Source: Candidatus Peregrinibacteria bacterium
Lineage (GTDB): Bacteria > Patescibacteriota > Gracilibacteria > UM-FILTER-43-11
Reading direction: 5' to 3'
NCBI GenBank assembly: GCA_030618315.1
Contig: JAUXDO010000010.1
Location: forward strand, 1-19,535
Length of the DNA stretch: 19,535 nt
How positions within the stretch are numbered: position 1 is the first letter of the stretch; every line of letters starts with the position of its first letter. A model generated the notes under the pieces. The model ran no database searches. It was not told the DNA's origin and worked only from the letters and a program-made list of their open reading frames with translations. A program made the translations under genes and the position numbers. This document shows, in pieces, positions 12,718 to 19,535 of the stretch.

Positions 12718-13653
12718 AAAGTTAAATAAATACCCAATCATCACAATTCCAACCGCCACCAATCCAAAAAATACGGCGAGTAATTTAAAGCTAAGTATCC
12801 TTTTTAGCATAACTGCTTCTGGCAAAGAAAGCCCGGCGATGCCCATCATAAAAGCAAGCGATGTGCCAAGTGGTACACCATTTGCAGTAATTGAAAATAT
12901 AATTGGAACAACAGTGGAACATCCCGCATAAATCGGAATGCCTACAAGTGTTGCCACCGGAACGGATAAAATCTCGAATTTACCTATCGTATCGGTAAAG
13001 AAATCCTGAGGAACATAACCATGAATTACAGCTCCGATACCTACACCAACAATTATGTATGGGAGTAGTCTTTTGAACGTCCACCAGCCAAAATTCAAAG
13101 CAAATTTAATCTTTTTCTCAATAGTTTTAGGCATTTCACTTTCCATTCTTTTGCCTTCTGGATCCTCCAAGATAACCTCCTTTTCCATATTCAATGATCC
13201 AATAACTAATCCTCCGACTACTCCCAAAACTATACCTGATATTGCGTATATAAAGGCTAATTTCCACCCGAAAAGTCCGCCCATCACAACAAAAGCCACC
13301 TCATTTACAAGCGGGCTGGTAATTAAAAAAGAGAATGCGATTCCAAGCGGAAGTCTGGATTCTATAAAACCGATAAACAATGGGATAGATGAGCAAGAGC
13401 AGAAAGGTGTAACCGCACCAAATACTGCAGCACCTAAATTCCCCAGTCCAAATGGTAATTTGAGTAATGACTTCTTGAATTTATTTGGATCAAAAAATGA
13501 CCTAATAAATGCAATTAACGTAACTACCGTAAAGATTAAAAATAGTATTTTAAATACGTCGTAGAAAAAATAATTCACAGAATCAGCTAGCTGACCTCCT
13601 TCCATCAAATTAAATAAATTGTAAGTTATGATGTCTGCAATATATTGGAACAT
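12709..13653 (-). CDS. DUF318/ArsP-YraQ-type permease
   Basis: This 314-residue protein has 8-10 hydrophobic segments in two related halves. The first contains the family signature TPFCSCSSIPLFIGF (82-96) with Cys85 and Cys87, followed by SFLITSPLVNEVAF (108-121). The second contains GCSTVVPIIFSI (244-255) with Cys245 and ANGVPLGTSLAFMMG. A charged cytoplasmic loop (155-183) joins the halves. Members include ArsP (trivalent organoarsenical efflux) and related thiophilic-metal exporters, so efflux of a soft metal or metalloid is likely, with the substrate unproven. It is 24 bases downstream of the arsR-type gene and is presumably controlled by it. Its 3' end overlaps the VIT-like gene by 9 bases, on the opposite strand. 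Confidence 0.85.
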   Translation of the reverse strand: MFQYIADIITYNLFNLMEGGQLADSVNYFFYDVFKILFLIFTVVTLIAFIRSFFDPNKFKKSLLKLPFGLGNLGAAVFGAVTPFCSCSSIPLFIGFIESRLPLGIAFSFLITSPLVNEVAFVVMGGLFGWKLAFIYAISGIVLGVVGGLVIGSLNMEKEVILEDPEGKRMESEMPKTIEKKIKFALNFGWWTFKRLLPYIIVGVGIGAVIHGYVPQDFFTDTIGKFEILSVPVATLVGIPIYAGCSTVVPIIFSITANGVPLGTSLAFMMGIAGLSLPEAVMLKRILSFKLLAVFFGLVAVGIVMIGYLFNFLS

Positions 13654-13677
13654 ACTTCTAATTTTAAATTTTAAGTT

Positions 13678-13989
13678 TTAAAATAATTGTAGGAATTCAC
13701 TTATTTCATTGAATTTTTTTGGATTGATTTCCATGTATGAATAACGACCTTTTTTGCTGATAGTTAGCAATCCAGAATTCACCAGTTCTTTAACATGGTA
13801 AGAAATAGTTGGAAGTGAGATGTCTAATTTCTTTTTAATATCTTTAATGCATGTCTGATCTTTGCATTCCCCATTTGTATTAAGGGCACACTTCAAGGTT
13901 CTTTTTTGAACGTGGGCTATTATCTTAAGCCTATTTTCATCCGATAAAGCCTCAAATAAGGACACAAGGTTGGATAATTTTTTAGTCAT
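13678..13989 (-). CDS. ArsR-family metal-responsive repressor
   Basis: This 103-residue winged-helix protein matches ArsR/SmtB regulators: LFEALSDENRLKIIAHVQ at the N-terminus, recognition helix region LDISLPTISYHVKELVNSGL (56-75) and wing KKGRYSYMEIN. Cys34, Cys42 and Cys47 lie just before the DNA-binding helices, in the region where ArsR-type sensors place thiolates, so it probably senses a soft metal(loid), which would release it from DNA. It leads the operon with the permease. Its promoter (14019-14047) and an upstream palindrome (14061-14075) offer a site for autoregulation. Confidence 0.9.
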   Translation of the reverse strand: MTKKLSNLVSLFEALSDENRLKIIAHVQKRTLKCALNTNGECKDQTCIKDIKKKLDISLPTISYHVKELVNSGLLTISKKGRYSYMEINPKKFNEISEFLQLF

Positions 13990-14018
13990 AATAGTTAGAT
14001 AGTTTTAAAAGTATCGAA

Positions 14019-14047
14019 ATAATATATGAATAAAATTAATGTGTCAA
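14019..14047 (-). promoter_or_regulatory. Sigma-70-type promoter of the arsR-permease operon
   Basis: On the minus strand TTGACA (14042-14047), a 17-base spacer and TATTAT (14019-14024). Transcription would start near 14012, about 22 bases before the ATG. Confidence 0.8.
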
Positions 14048-14060
14048 ATTATCTTTTACC

Positions 14061-14075
14061 GTTGATTTAATCAAC
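14061..14075. promoter_or_regulatory. Candidate ArsR operator between arsR and ung
   Basis: GTTGATT-T-AATCAAC is a perfect palindrome with 7-bp arms. The TTGA/TCAA content resembles known ArsR/SmtB operators. It lies 13 bases upstream of the arsR -35 box and overlaps a possible ung -35 (TTGATT 14062-14067, 17 bases before TATCTT 14085-14090). Confidence 0.5.
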
Positions 14076-14102
14076 ATTTCGTCATATCTTCATTTCGTCA
14101 TA
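14075..14102. repeat. 12-bp direct repeat upstream of ung
   Basis: CATTTCGTCATA occurs at 14075-14086 and 14091-14102, 16 bases apart, immediately next to the palindrome 14061-14075. Possible regulator site or local duplication. Confidence 0.65.
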
Positions 14103-14115
14103 ACGTTTTTTAGAT

Positions 14116-14781
14116 ATGGAAGTCAAAATCGAAAAATCATGGAAAGAGGTTTTACAGGAGGAATTCAACAAACCTTATTTTAAAGAACTTACGGATTTTG
14201 TGAAAAGTGAATATCAGTCAAAAAAAGTTTTTCCACCACCAAAAGATATATTTAAGGCATTCGACCTCTGTCCGTTTGACAAAGTTAAAGTCGTAATGCT
14301 CGGTCAGGATCCATATCACGGACCAAATCAAGCACATGGGTTGTGTTTTTCTGTAAATGAGGAGGTAAAAATACCACCATCTCTAATAAATATTTATAAA
14401 GAAATCCAGTCCGACATCGGTGGTGAAATACCCGCTCACGGAAATCTGGAACATTGGACGGAGCAGGGTGTATTTATGATTAATGCAATCCTATCCGTTG
14501 TTGCCGGCATGCCAACTTCACATCAAAACAAGGGCTGGGAATCATTCACAGATGAAATTATCCGACTAATCTCAGAAAAAAAAGAACATGTAGTATTTAT
14601 GCTTTGGGGTGCTTATGCACAAGGTAAAGAATGGATGATTGATGACAAAAAACATCTAATTCTAAAAGCCCCACATCCATCTCCACTATCAGCACATCGG
14701 GGATTTATAGGCTGTAAGCATTTTAGTAAGGCGAATGAATATCTAAAAGCGCATGAATTAGAGGAAATAAAGTGGATTTAG
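14116..14781 (+). CDS. ung: Uracil-DNA glycosylase, family 1
   Basis: This 221-residue enzyme removes uracil from DNA as the first step of base-excision repair. Motif A is GQDPYHGP (63-70), with Asp65 as the water-activating residue. The uracil-binding segment is HGLCFSV (74-80, Phe78), MINAILSVVAG at 121-131 precedes SHQNKGWESF, and LWGAYAQGK is at 163-171. The DNA-intercalation loop is HPSPLSAHRGF (187-197), with the catalytic His187. Length and motif order are typical. It is transcribed divergently from the arsR operon. The ATG at 14116 has no Shine-Dalgarno. Confidence 0.96.
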   Translation: MEVKIEKSWKEVLQEEFNKPYFKELTDFVKSEYQSKKVFPPPKDIFKAFDLCPFDKVKVVMLGQDPYHGPNQAHGLCFSVNEEVKIPPSLINIYKEIQSDIGGEIPAHGNLEHWTEQGVFMINAILSVVAGMPTSHQNKGWESFTDEIIRLISEKKEHVVFMLWGAYAQGKEWMIDDKKHLILKAPHPSPLSAHRGFIGCKHFSKANEYLKAHELEEIKWI

Positions 14782-14790
14782 GTTATTGTC

Positions 14791-14891
14791 TGCCTGTCCG
14801 CCTGCCTGCTACATCCTACGTAGTAGTTACTACTACGGAGTACGGGCGGTAGGCATGGCCGTGGTGGGAACTATGATTCGCCGCCGCGAAT
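14791..14891. repeat. Cluster of palindromes after ung
   Basis: This spacer has a nested structure. The core is CGTAGTAGT-T-ACTACTACG (14819-14837, 9-bp arms). Outside it, TGCCTGTCCGCCTGCCTGCTAC partly pairs with GTACGGGCGGTAGGCA (14840-14855). A separate hairpin ATTCGC-CGCC-GCGAAT follows at 14876-14891. It is much richer in GC than its surroundings, and its TGCCTG words match the folP palindrome. No gene is present. It may act as an ung terminator-like structure or be a mobile repeat. Confidence 0.7.
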
Positions 14892-14937
14892 GATTAAATG
14901 ATTGGCATAACCCTATCTAAAACCCCCATTAGCCCCC

Positions 14938-14966
14938 TTGCTTTTTTGGCTTATTTTTGCTATAAT
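14938..14966 (+). promoter_or_regulatory. Promoter for the 225-residue gene
   Basis: TTGCTT (14938-14943), a 17-base spacer and a perfect TATAAT (14961-14966). The transcript would start near 14973 with a leader of about 85 bases carrying the hairpin at 14985-15033. Confidence 0.7.
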
Positions 14967-14984
14967 TATATGATATTGAAAATT

Positions 14985-15033
14985 AAAAATTGAAGATTGA
15001 AAATTATTCTATACATAGGAATCTTCAATTTTT
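14985..15033 (+). repeat. Long AT-rich hairpin in the leader of the 225-residue gene
   Basis: AAAAATTGAAGATT (14985-14998) and AATCTTCAATTTTT (15020-15033) form 14 perfect pairs around a 21-base loop. The surrounding leader repeats the same words (ATTGAA, CTTCAAT) several more times, offering alternative pairings. Confidence 0.85.
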
Positions 15034-15057
15034 TATCTTCAATCTTCAATAAAAATA

Positions 15058-15735
15058 ATGCACTCAATCCAACCAAACGAAACCAACGAACCAGCATTTC
15101 TTATCCAAAACACTCACGATGTTAAATTGGCTCTTAATAATGAACAATTCTCAGAAATGATACCAATAATATTGGATTTTATTGAACCGCAAGAGGATCT
15201 GAAAAGCGCACAGAAGAAGTCAAAAAAGAAGAAAAAAAGAACGATAGCTCAGAAAGCATCATTTAAAACAAGAAGCATAAGGTCAGATTTTTATGAGTCA
15301 CTAACTGATAATCAGCTAAATGAAGTTTTGAATTACTTATACAATAATCATCAGGAAGATAGACTGGTTAATCTTTTTAGCTCAGTTAATTTTGAAGCTC
15401 AGGTGAAAATTATTAAAGATATGCTGGACATGGCTTTTAAGGCTAATCTTGTATCTTATAGTAAGGAAGTGGCAGGCATAAGAAGAAAAATTGCTAAGGG
15501 TTATGTCAGACCAGCTAAAAGTATGGATGAGGCTGAACATGCTGCACTTAGCGATGATTACATGAAAGCCATCTTATATCTAAATGAAAGCACAAATAAA
15601 AATGACATAGATGAGAAAGATGCAGATGAAATTTATAATTTTCTTACAACTTTTAAATCAAATCCAGATGCCATAAATGGCATGCTTAGAGAAATCATGA
15701 AATGGGTTCCAAGTGGTGAATATTTGACACATTAA
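15058..15735 (+). CDS. Unrecognised helical protein with a lysine-rich segment
   Basis: I do not recognise this 225-residue protein. The first 45 residues are mixed. Residues about 50-75 are strongly basic (AQKKSKKKKKRTIAQK), which could contact nucleic acid. The remainder is predicted helical with repeated hairpin-like units (DNQLNEVLNYLYNNHQEDRL, QVKIIKDMLDMAFKANLVSY, DADEIYNFLTTFKSNPDAIN). It has no signal peptide, membrane helix or catalytic motif. It is a single-gene unit with its own promoter (14938-14966) and terminator (15764-15788), just upstream of gyrA. The start is ATG 15058. Confidence 0.7.
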   Translation: MHSIQPNETNEPAFLIQNTHDVKLALNNEQFSEMIPIILDFIEPQEDLKSAQKKSKKKKKRTIAQKASFKTRSIRSDFYESLTDNQLNEVLNYLYNNHQEDRLVNLFSSVNFEAQVKIIKDMLDMAFKANLVSYSKEVAGIRRKIAKGYVRPAKSMDEAEHAALSDDYMKAILYLNESTNKNDIDEKDADEIYNFLTTFKSNPDAINGMLREIMKWVPSGEYLTH

Positions 15736-15763
15736 AACGAATATTTTTACCCTATAAAAGATA

Positions 15764-15788
15764 TTGGACATATTGTCCAAGTTTTTTT
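15764..15788 (+). terminator. Intrinsic terminator of the 225-residue gene
   Basis: TTGGACA (15764-15770) and TGTCCAA (15774-15780) form a 7-bp stem with a TAT loop, followed by G and seven T. It lies 28 bases after the stop codon. Confidence 0.88.
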
Positions 15789-15830
15789 AGGTTTTTAGCT
15801 GTAAATACCCTTTTTTCCGCATATTTTTTG

Positions 15831-15839
15831 TGATACAAT
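15831..15839 (+). promoter_or_regulatory. Extended -10 promoter of gyrA
   Basis: TGATACAAT combines an extended -10 TG with TACAAT. The -35 region is only a T-run. The leader of about 65-70 bases contains a possible hairpin: GTTAA/TTAAC outside GCCAT-AAA-ATGGC (15847-15879). Confidence 0.5.
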
Positions 15840-15911
15840 TCATTAGGTTAAGCCTTGGCCATAAAATGGCTTGTTTAACAGCATTATTTATTATTCTAAA
15901 CCCTAAATTCT

Positions 15912-18764
15912 GTGCCTGAAAACGAAGACCCAAATAACGAAGGACAATTACCTTTCCCAGAAGACTCAAATGAAAAGTCTGAACCGGAAAAAGATGTCGA
16001 AAAAGAGGTATCCGAAGATGCTGAAAAAGACGAATCTATCGAAGATAGTGAACCAGCTGAATCTACTGAATCTGATGAACAAAAATCTGATGAAAGCACT
16101 GAGTCTGTCGAAGGTGATGATAATGGAAATGGTGATGATGACGGAACTCCTCCTCCAAATCCACTAACTCTGGAAGGTAATGATAAATTCAAAGATATTG
16201 TAAATGAAATGCAGGAATGTTATCTGGATTACGCCATGTCCGTAATAGTATCTCGTGCTTTGCCAGATGTCCGCGATGGTTTAAAACCAGTTCACCGAAG
16301 AATTCTCTACTCAATGCACGAGCTTGGTCTTAGGTCCGGTTCTAAATTTAGAAAATCAGCAACTGTAGTTGGTGATGTACTTGGTAAATATCACCCGCAT
16401 GGTGATACTGCCGTATACGATTCCATGGTTAGGATGGCTCAGGATTTCGCGATGCGATATCCACTAGTTAATGGCCAGGGTAACTTCGGTTCAATGGATG
16501 GTGACAATGCTGCTGCTATGCGTTATACCGAGGCTAAAATGGAGAAAATCACAGATGATTTGCTCGCTGATATCGAAAAAGATACAGTTAATTTCCGTCC
16601 AAACTACGATGGCCGACTAAAAGAGCCGACAGTACTCCCATCTCGAATTCCAGCACTGCTTGTAAACGGTTCAATGGGTATTGCTGTGGGTATGGCTACA
16701 AATATTCCGCCTCACAATATTACTGAAGTAATGGAAGGCGTTAAACATCTTATAGAAAATCCTGAGGCGAACATCGAAGATTTAATGAAATACATCACAG
16801 CTCCTGATTTTCCAACAGGTGGTTTTGTTTACGATGTCGAAGCTATTAAAACAGCGTATGCAACTGGTCGCGGGAGTGTGATTATGCGTGGAAAAGCTAG
16901 CATTGAAGAGGCAAAAACCGGGAAGAATCAAATAATAATCACTGAAGTGCCATATCAGGTGAATAAGGCAAATATGGTTGAAGCTATTGCCAACCTGGTT
17001 CGTGATAAGAAAATAGTCGGGATTTCAGATTTACGTGATGAATCAAGCAGGGAGGGGATTCGTGTTGTTGTCGATTTAAAACGCGACGCTTATCCAAAAA
17101 AGGTTCTCAATCAATTATATAAATTTACGAATTTACAAACCTCTTTCGGTTTCAATATGATTGCGTTAATCGATGGTATTCAGCCTCGGTTGCTCGATCT
17201 AAAAACAATTATTGAAGAGTTTATAAAACACAGACAGGTCGTTGTAACCCGTCGTACTGAATATGAACTTCGAGTAGCAAAAGCGCGCTCTCACATCTTG
17301 GAAGGTTTGAAAATTGCCCTGGATAACATCGATAAAGTTATCGAAACGATCAAAAAGTCTTCTACAAAAGAAGAGGCGAAAGAAAATCTGGTTAAAAAAT
17401 TCAAACTCACAGACGTTCAGGCAAAAGCAATTCTCGAAATGCGTCTGCAGACTCTTGCCGGTCTGGAACGAAAGAAAATCGAAGATGAATTAAAAGAAAA
17501 ACTTGATTTCATAAAAGAATGTGAAGGAATTTTAGCTGATAGCAAGAAAATCCTTGCAATTGTTACCGAAGAAACTCAGGAAATTATCAACAAATATGGT
17601 GACAAACGCCGTACAACAGTTGTACCTCATGCGGTAGGTGAGTTTAATGCAAAATCACTTATACCAAATGAACCTATGATCGTCGCTCTTACTAAAGGCG
17701 GTTACATCAAACGAATGAGTCCAACTGTTTATCGTACTCAGGGTCGTGGTGGTAAAGGCGTAATTGGAATGACAACCAAAGAAGAGGATGAGATTTCAAA
17801 TATCATCCATGTAATGACACATGACGACATTCTCTACTTCACAGATAAGGGTCGTGTCTTCTCATTACCTGCATACGAAGTTCCTCAGGCAAGCAGAACA
17901 GCTAAGGGGCAGGCCATCGTCAATTTATTACAGCTTGAACAAAATGAAAAGGTTACTGCATTGCTCGACAAATCCAAAAGCGAAGGTGAGTATCTATTCA
18001 TGACTACCAAAAAAGGAACAGTTAAAAAGACTAAGATCGAAGACTTTAAAAATGTTCGAAAGTCAGGACTAATCGCCATCAAGCTCAGACCGGGTGACTT
18101 ACTTGATTGGATACGTCCAACTTCCTCAGGTCAGCAGGTAATCATAGCAACACGTAACGGTCAGTGTATCCGCTTCAAAGAAGATGATGTGCGTTCTATG
18201 GGGCGTGCCAGTATGGGTGTTCGTGGAATACGTCTAAAGGGTGATGATGTTGTTGTCGCAATGAATGTTATTAAAGATGAAGAAATCAGCAAATTACTTG
18301 TTGTAATGGAAAACGGACTTGGAAAATCTACACCTGTAACTCAATATCGCTTCCAGGGACGTGGTGGAAGTGGTGTAAAAACCGCTCAAATCACACCTAA
18401 AACTGGTAAGGTGGTAGGTGCTAGAATCATTCATAAGCAAATGGTGGGAGACCTAATCCTAATCTCAAAACTCGGTCAAATGATTCGTCTACCGTTAAAT
18501 CAATTGCCAACAACAGGTCGTGCTACACAGGGGGTTTATGTAATGAGACTAAAATCAAACGATAAAGTGGCTTCTCTTTCATTAATCATTGAAGAAGAAA
18601 ATATTGAAGAAAAAAAAGATGAAGTAAAACAGGAATTGCCATTGGATAAATCTTCCGCCAAAGGCGGATCCACCTCTGGCGGAAAGGACAAGCCAAAAGA
18701 GAAAACTGATGATAAACCTAAAGACAAGCCTAAGGACAAACCAAAAGAAAAAAAATCTAAATAA
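15912..18764 (+). CDS. gyrA: DNA gyrase subunit A with acidic N-terminal extension
   Basis: This 950-residue protein is the breakage-reunion subunit of gyrase. The core starts at EMQECYLDYAMSVIVSRALP (99-118). The QRDR includes HPHGDTAVYDSMVRMAQ (161-177; Thr166 and Asp170 at the E. coli Ser83 and Asp87 positions), and the catalytic Tyr205 is in AAMRYTEAK. The C-terminal beta-pinwheel has a GyrA box of the form QGRGGKG and more repeats (QGRGGSG), which favours GyrA over ParC. The first ~90 residues are extremely acidic and unlike usual GyrA, and the end is a Lys/Pro/Asp tail. No ATG precedes codon 100, which already lies within the conserved helix, so GTG 15912 is the likely start. A 30-bp palindromic insert encodes residues 915-924. 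Confidence 0.95.
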   Translation: MPENEDPNNEGQLPFPEDSNEKSEPEKDVEKEVSEDAEKDESIEDSEPAESTESDEQKSDESTESVEGDDNGNGDDDGTPPPNPLTLEGNDKFKDIVNEMQECYLDYAMSVIVSRALPDVRDGLKPVHRRILYSMHELGLRSGSKFRKSATVVGDVLGKYHPHGDTAVYDSMVRMAQDFAMRYPLVNGQGNFGSMDGDNAAAMRYTEAKMEKITDDLLADIEKDTVNFRPNYDGRLKEPTVLPSRIPALLVNGSMGIAVGMATNIPPHNITEVMEGVKHLIENPEANIEDLMKYITAPDFPTGGFVYDVEAIKTAYATGRGSVIMRGKASIEEAKTGKNQIIITEVPYQVNKANMVEAIANLVRDKKIVGISDLRDESSREGIRVVVDLKRDAYPKKVLNQLYKFTNLQTSFGFNMIALIDGIQPRLLDLKTIIEEFIKHRQVVVTRRTEYELRVAKARSHILEGLKIALDNIDKVIETIKKSSTKEEAKENLVKKFKLTDVQAKAILEMRLQTLAGLERKKIEDELKEKLDFIKECEGILADSKKILAIVTEETQEIINKYGDKRRTTVVPHAVGEFNAKSLIPNEPMIVALTKGGYIKRMSPTVYRTQGRGGKGVIGMTTKEEDEISNIIHVMTHDDILYFTDKGRVFSLPAYEVPQASRTAKGQAIVNLLQLEQNEKVTALLDKSKSEGEYLFMTTKKGTVKKTKIEDFKNVRKSGLIAIKLRPGDLLDWIRPTSSGQQVIIATRNGQCIRFKEDDVRSMGRASMGVRGIRLKGDDVVVAMNVIKDEEISKLLVVMENGLGKSTPVTQYRFQGRGGSGVKTAQITPKTGKVVGARIIHKQMVGDLILISKLGQMIRLPLNQLPTTGRATQGVYVMRLKSNDKVASLSLIIEEENIEEKKDEVKQELPLDKSSAKGGSTSGGKDKPKEKTDDKPKDKPKDKPKEKKSK
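18654..18683. repeat. In-frame tandem GC-rich palindromes in the gyrA tail
   Basis: TCCGCC-AAA-GGCGGA (18654-18668) is followed by TCCACC-TCT-GGCGGA (18669-18683, one mismatch). Each unit is 15 bp, so the pair is exactly ten codons (SAKGGSTSGG) that begin on a codon boundary. Confidence 0.85.
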
Positions 18765-18766
18765 CA

Positions 18767-18781
18767 TCTGCCTAAGGCAGA
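18767..18781 (+). repeat. 15-bp palindrome just after gyrA
   Basis: TCTGCCT-A-AGGCAGA has perfect 7-bp arms and begins two bases after the gyrA stop. It matches the 15-bp size of the units inside the gyrA tail. It lacks a T-run, so it would be a poor terminator. Confidence 0.8.
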
Positions 18782-18898
18782 CCAAACAAAATCCAATATT
18801 AAAATTTCAATATTCAAATAATTTGAAGTTTGACGATTGGAACTTGAACATTGTTTGGAATTTAGTGCTTGAATCTTGGAATTTATAACATATTTATT

Positions 18899-19535
18899 AT
18901 GAAAAACTTCATTCGTTCAACTATTCTCATTATCGTTTTATTAATGGCATTACCAGTTTTTGCTCAGCAATATGATCAGGATCTTTCTCTTGAAGAAAAT
19001 TCAGTTCAGGTTGTTAGCGATATTCTTGTTGGTAAAACGGTAAGAATATATGCCACTGTAAGCAATAATTCCGATGCGGATCTTTCCGGTGTTGTAAAAT
19101 TCTATGATGAAAACAGTCAGAGTTTTGTTGGGGTTGATCAGCCGGTTTCTGTTGTTGCAAATAAAACAGATGATGTATTTGTAGATTGGAATGCTGAGGC
19201 AGTTGGAAATCATTCAATAAGTGTTCGGGTACTGCCATGGGATGAAGAAGGAGATGACCCAAACAATAACAAAGTTACAAAAACAATTTTTGTTGATGTA
19301 GATTCAGATTCAGATGGAGTTGGTGATAGAAGTGATCCGGATGATGATAACGATGGAGTTATAGATGTAAATGATGCATTCCCACTTGATCCTGATGAAT
19401 CACAAGATACCGATGAAGACGGAATCGGAAACAATGCGGATACAGATGATGATAACGATGGGATATCCGACATCGCCGATCTATTTCCTTTAGATAAAAA
19501 CGAAAGTGTTGATAGAGACGGAGATGGAATTGGGG
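18899..19535 (+). CDS. Secreted protein with CARDB-like domain and thrombospondin type-3-like calcium repeats (partial)
   Basis: The frame runs open from ATG 18899 to the window end (212 codons). It begins with a signal peptide (KNFIRSTILIIVLLMALPVFA, cut before QQ, residue about 23-24; shown shortened). Residues about 30-125 are a beta-sandwich-like region (GKTVRIYATVSNNSDADLSG, VGNHSISVRVLPWDEEGDDP) resembling CARDB/Ig-like adhesion domains. From about 132 on, repeats DSDSDGVGD, DPDDDNDGVIDVNDAFPLDP, DTDEDGIGN, DTDDDNDGISD and DRDGDGIG follow; these Asp-rich units are typical calcium-binding thrombospondin type-3 repeats. The repeats have about 40-residue periodicity with F-P-L-D segments. 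It is probably a surface or anchoring protein; the C-terminal part is not in view. The 117-base upstream spacer contains TTGAA/TTGGAA words. Confidence 0.88.
   Translation, partial: MKNFIRSTILIIVLLMALPVFAQQYDQDLSLEENSVQVVSDILVGKTVRIYATVSNNSDADLSGVVKFYDENSQSFVGVDQPVSVVANKTDDVFVDWNAEAVGNHSISVRVLPWDEEGDDPNNNKVTKTIFVDVDSDSDGVGDRSDPDDDNDGVIDVNDAFPLDPDESQDTDEDGIGNNADTDDDNDGISDIADLFPLDKNESVDRDGDGIG

Noticed and set aside
15896..16192. Serine-rich minus-strand frame opposite the start of gyrA
   Set aside because: It mirrors the acidic GAA/GAT codons of the gyrA extension; repeated Ser-Ser-Phe patterns are expected from that complement.
1..19535. UGA recoded as glycine, as in Gracilibacteria/Absconditabacteria
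   Set aside because: UGA does not occur inside the long genes (for example gyrA), glycine is encoded by GGN, and UGA ends folP, the PTPS gene and the surface-protein gene at sensible family lengths.

Overview
The window is AT-rich, densely coded bacterial DNA using the standard genetic code: UGA ends several genes, and the 950-residue gyrA frame contains none. It most likely comes from the Candidate Phyla Radiation / Patescibacteria, possibly near the Peregrinibacteria–Gracilibacteria side. This is inference from the small genes, the absence of Shine-Dalgarno sequences, several proteins without recognisable family, an SLH+SH3+CAP surface protein, and short GC-rich palindromes that also sit inside genes. 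No rRNA or ribosomal protein is present to fix the taxonomy.

Positions 1-6134 carry a split folate locus. The C-terminal tail of a PabB-like protein, a PabC-like aminotransferase-fold enzyme and a divergent FolP come first. A block of five unrecognised genes (1957-4501) follows, four on the minus strand, including a tandem pair of paralogues. Then come a 6-pyruvoyl-tetrahydropterin-synthase homologue, folK and folE. No folB is present. The PTPS homologue has Cys-Glu at its active site, the signature of PTPS-III enzymes that bypass FolB, so GTP plus chorismate to dihydropteroate could be encoded almost entirely here.

Positions 6157-11616 carry a Yip1-like membrane protein plus a methyltransferase (minus strand), a YgjP/DUF45 metallopeptidase, the surface protein, a perfect 42-bp palindromic terminator, an ECF-like sigma factor with a membrane-anchored putative anti-sigma partner, and tRNA-Ser(UGA).

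Positions 11669-14781 carry a small RRM RNA-binding protein with a good promoter and a leader that can fold into a three-way junction, and a VIT/CCC1-like transporter preceded by three 11-bp tandem repeats. Next are an ArsR regulator plus DUF318/ArsP-type permease operon with a palindromic operator candidate, and uracil-DNA glycosylase. Positions 14782-19535 carry a palindrome-rich spacer, an unrecognised helical protein, gyrA with an unusual acidic N-terminal extension, and the start of a secreted protein with thrombospondin type-3-like calcium repeats that runs off the end.

Two themes run through the window. First, many spacers are built from their own set of short repeated words that form AT-rich hairpins. 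Second, GC-rich 14-30 bp palindromes occur in spacers and, without breaking the frame, inside folP, gyrA and a signal peptide. No stretch longer than 300 bases lacks a gene.
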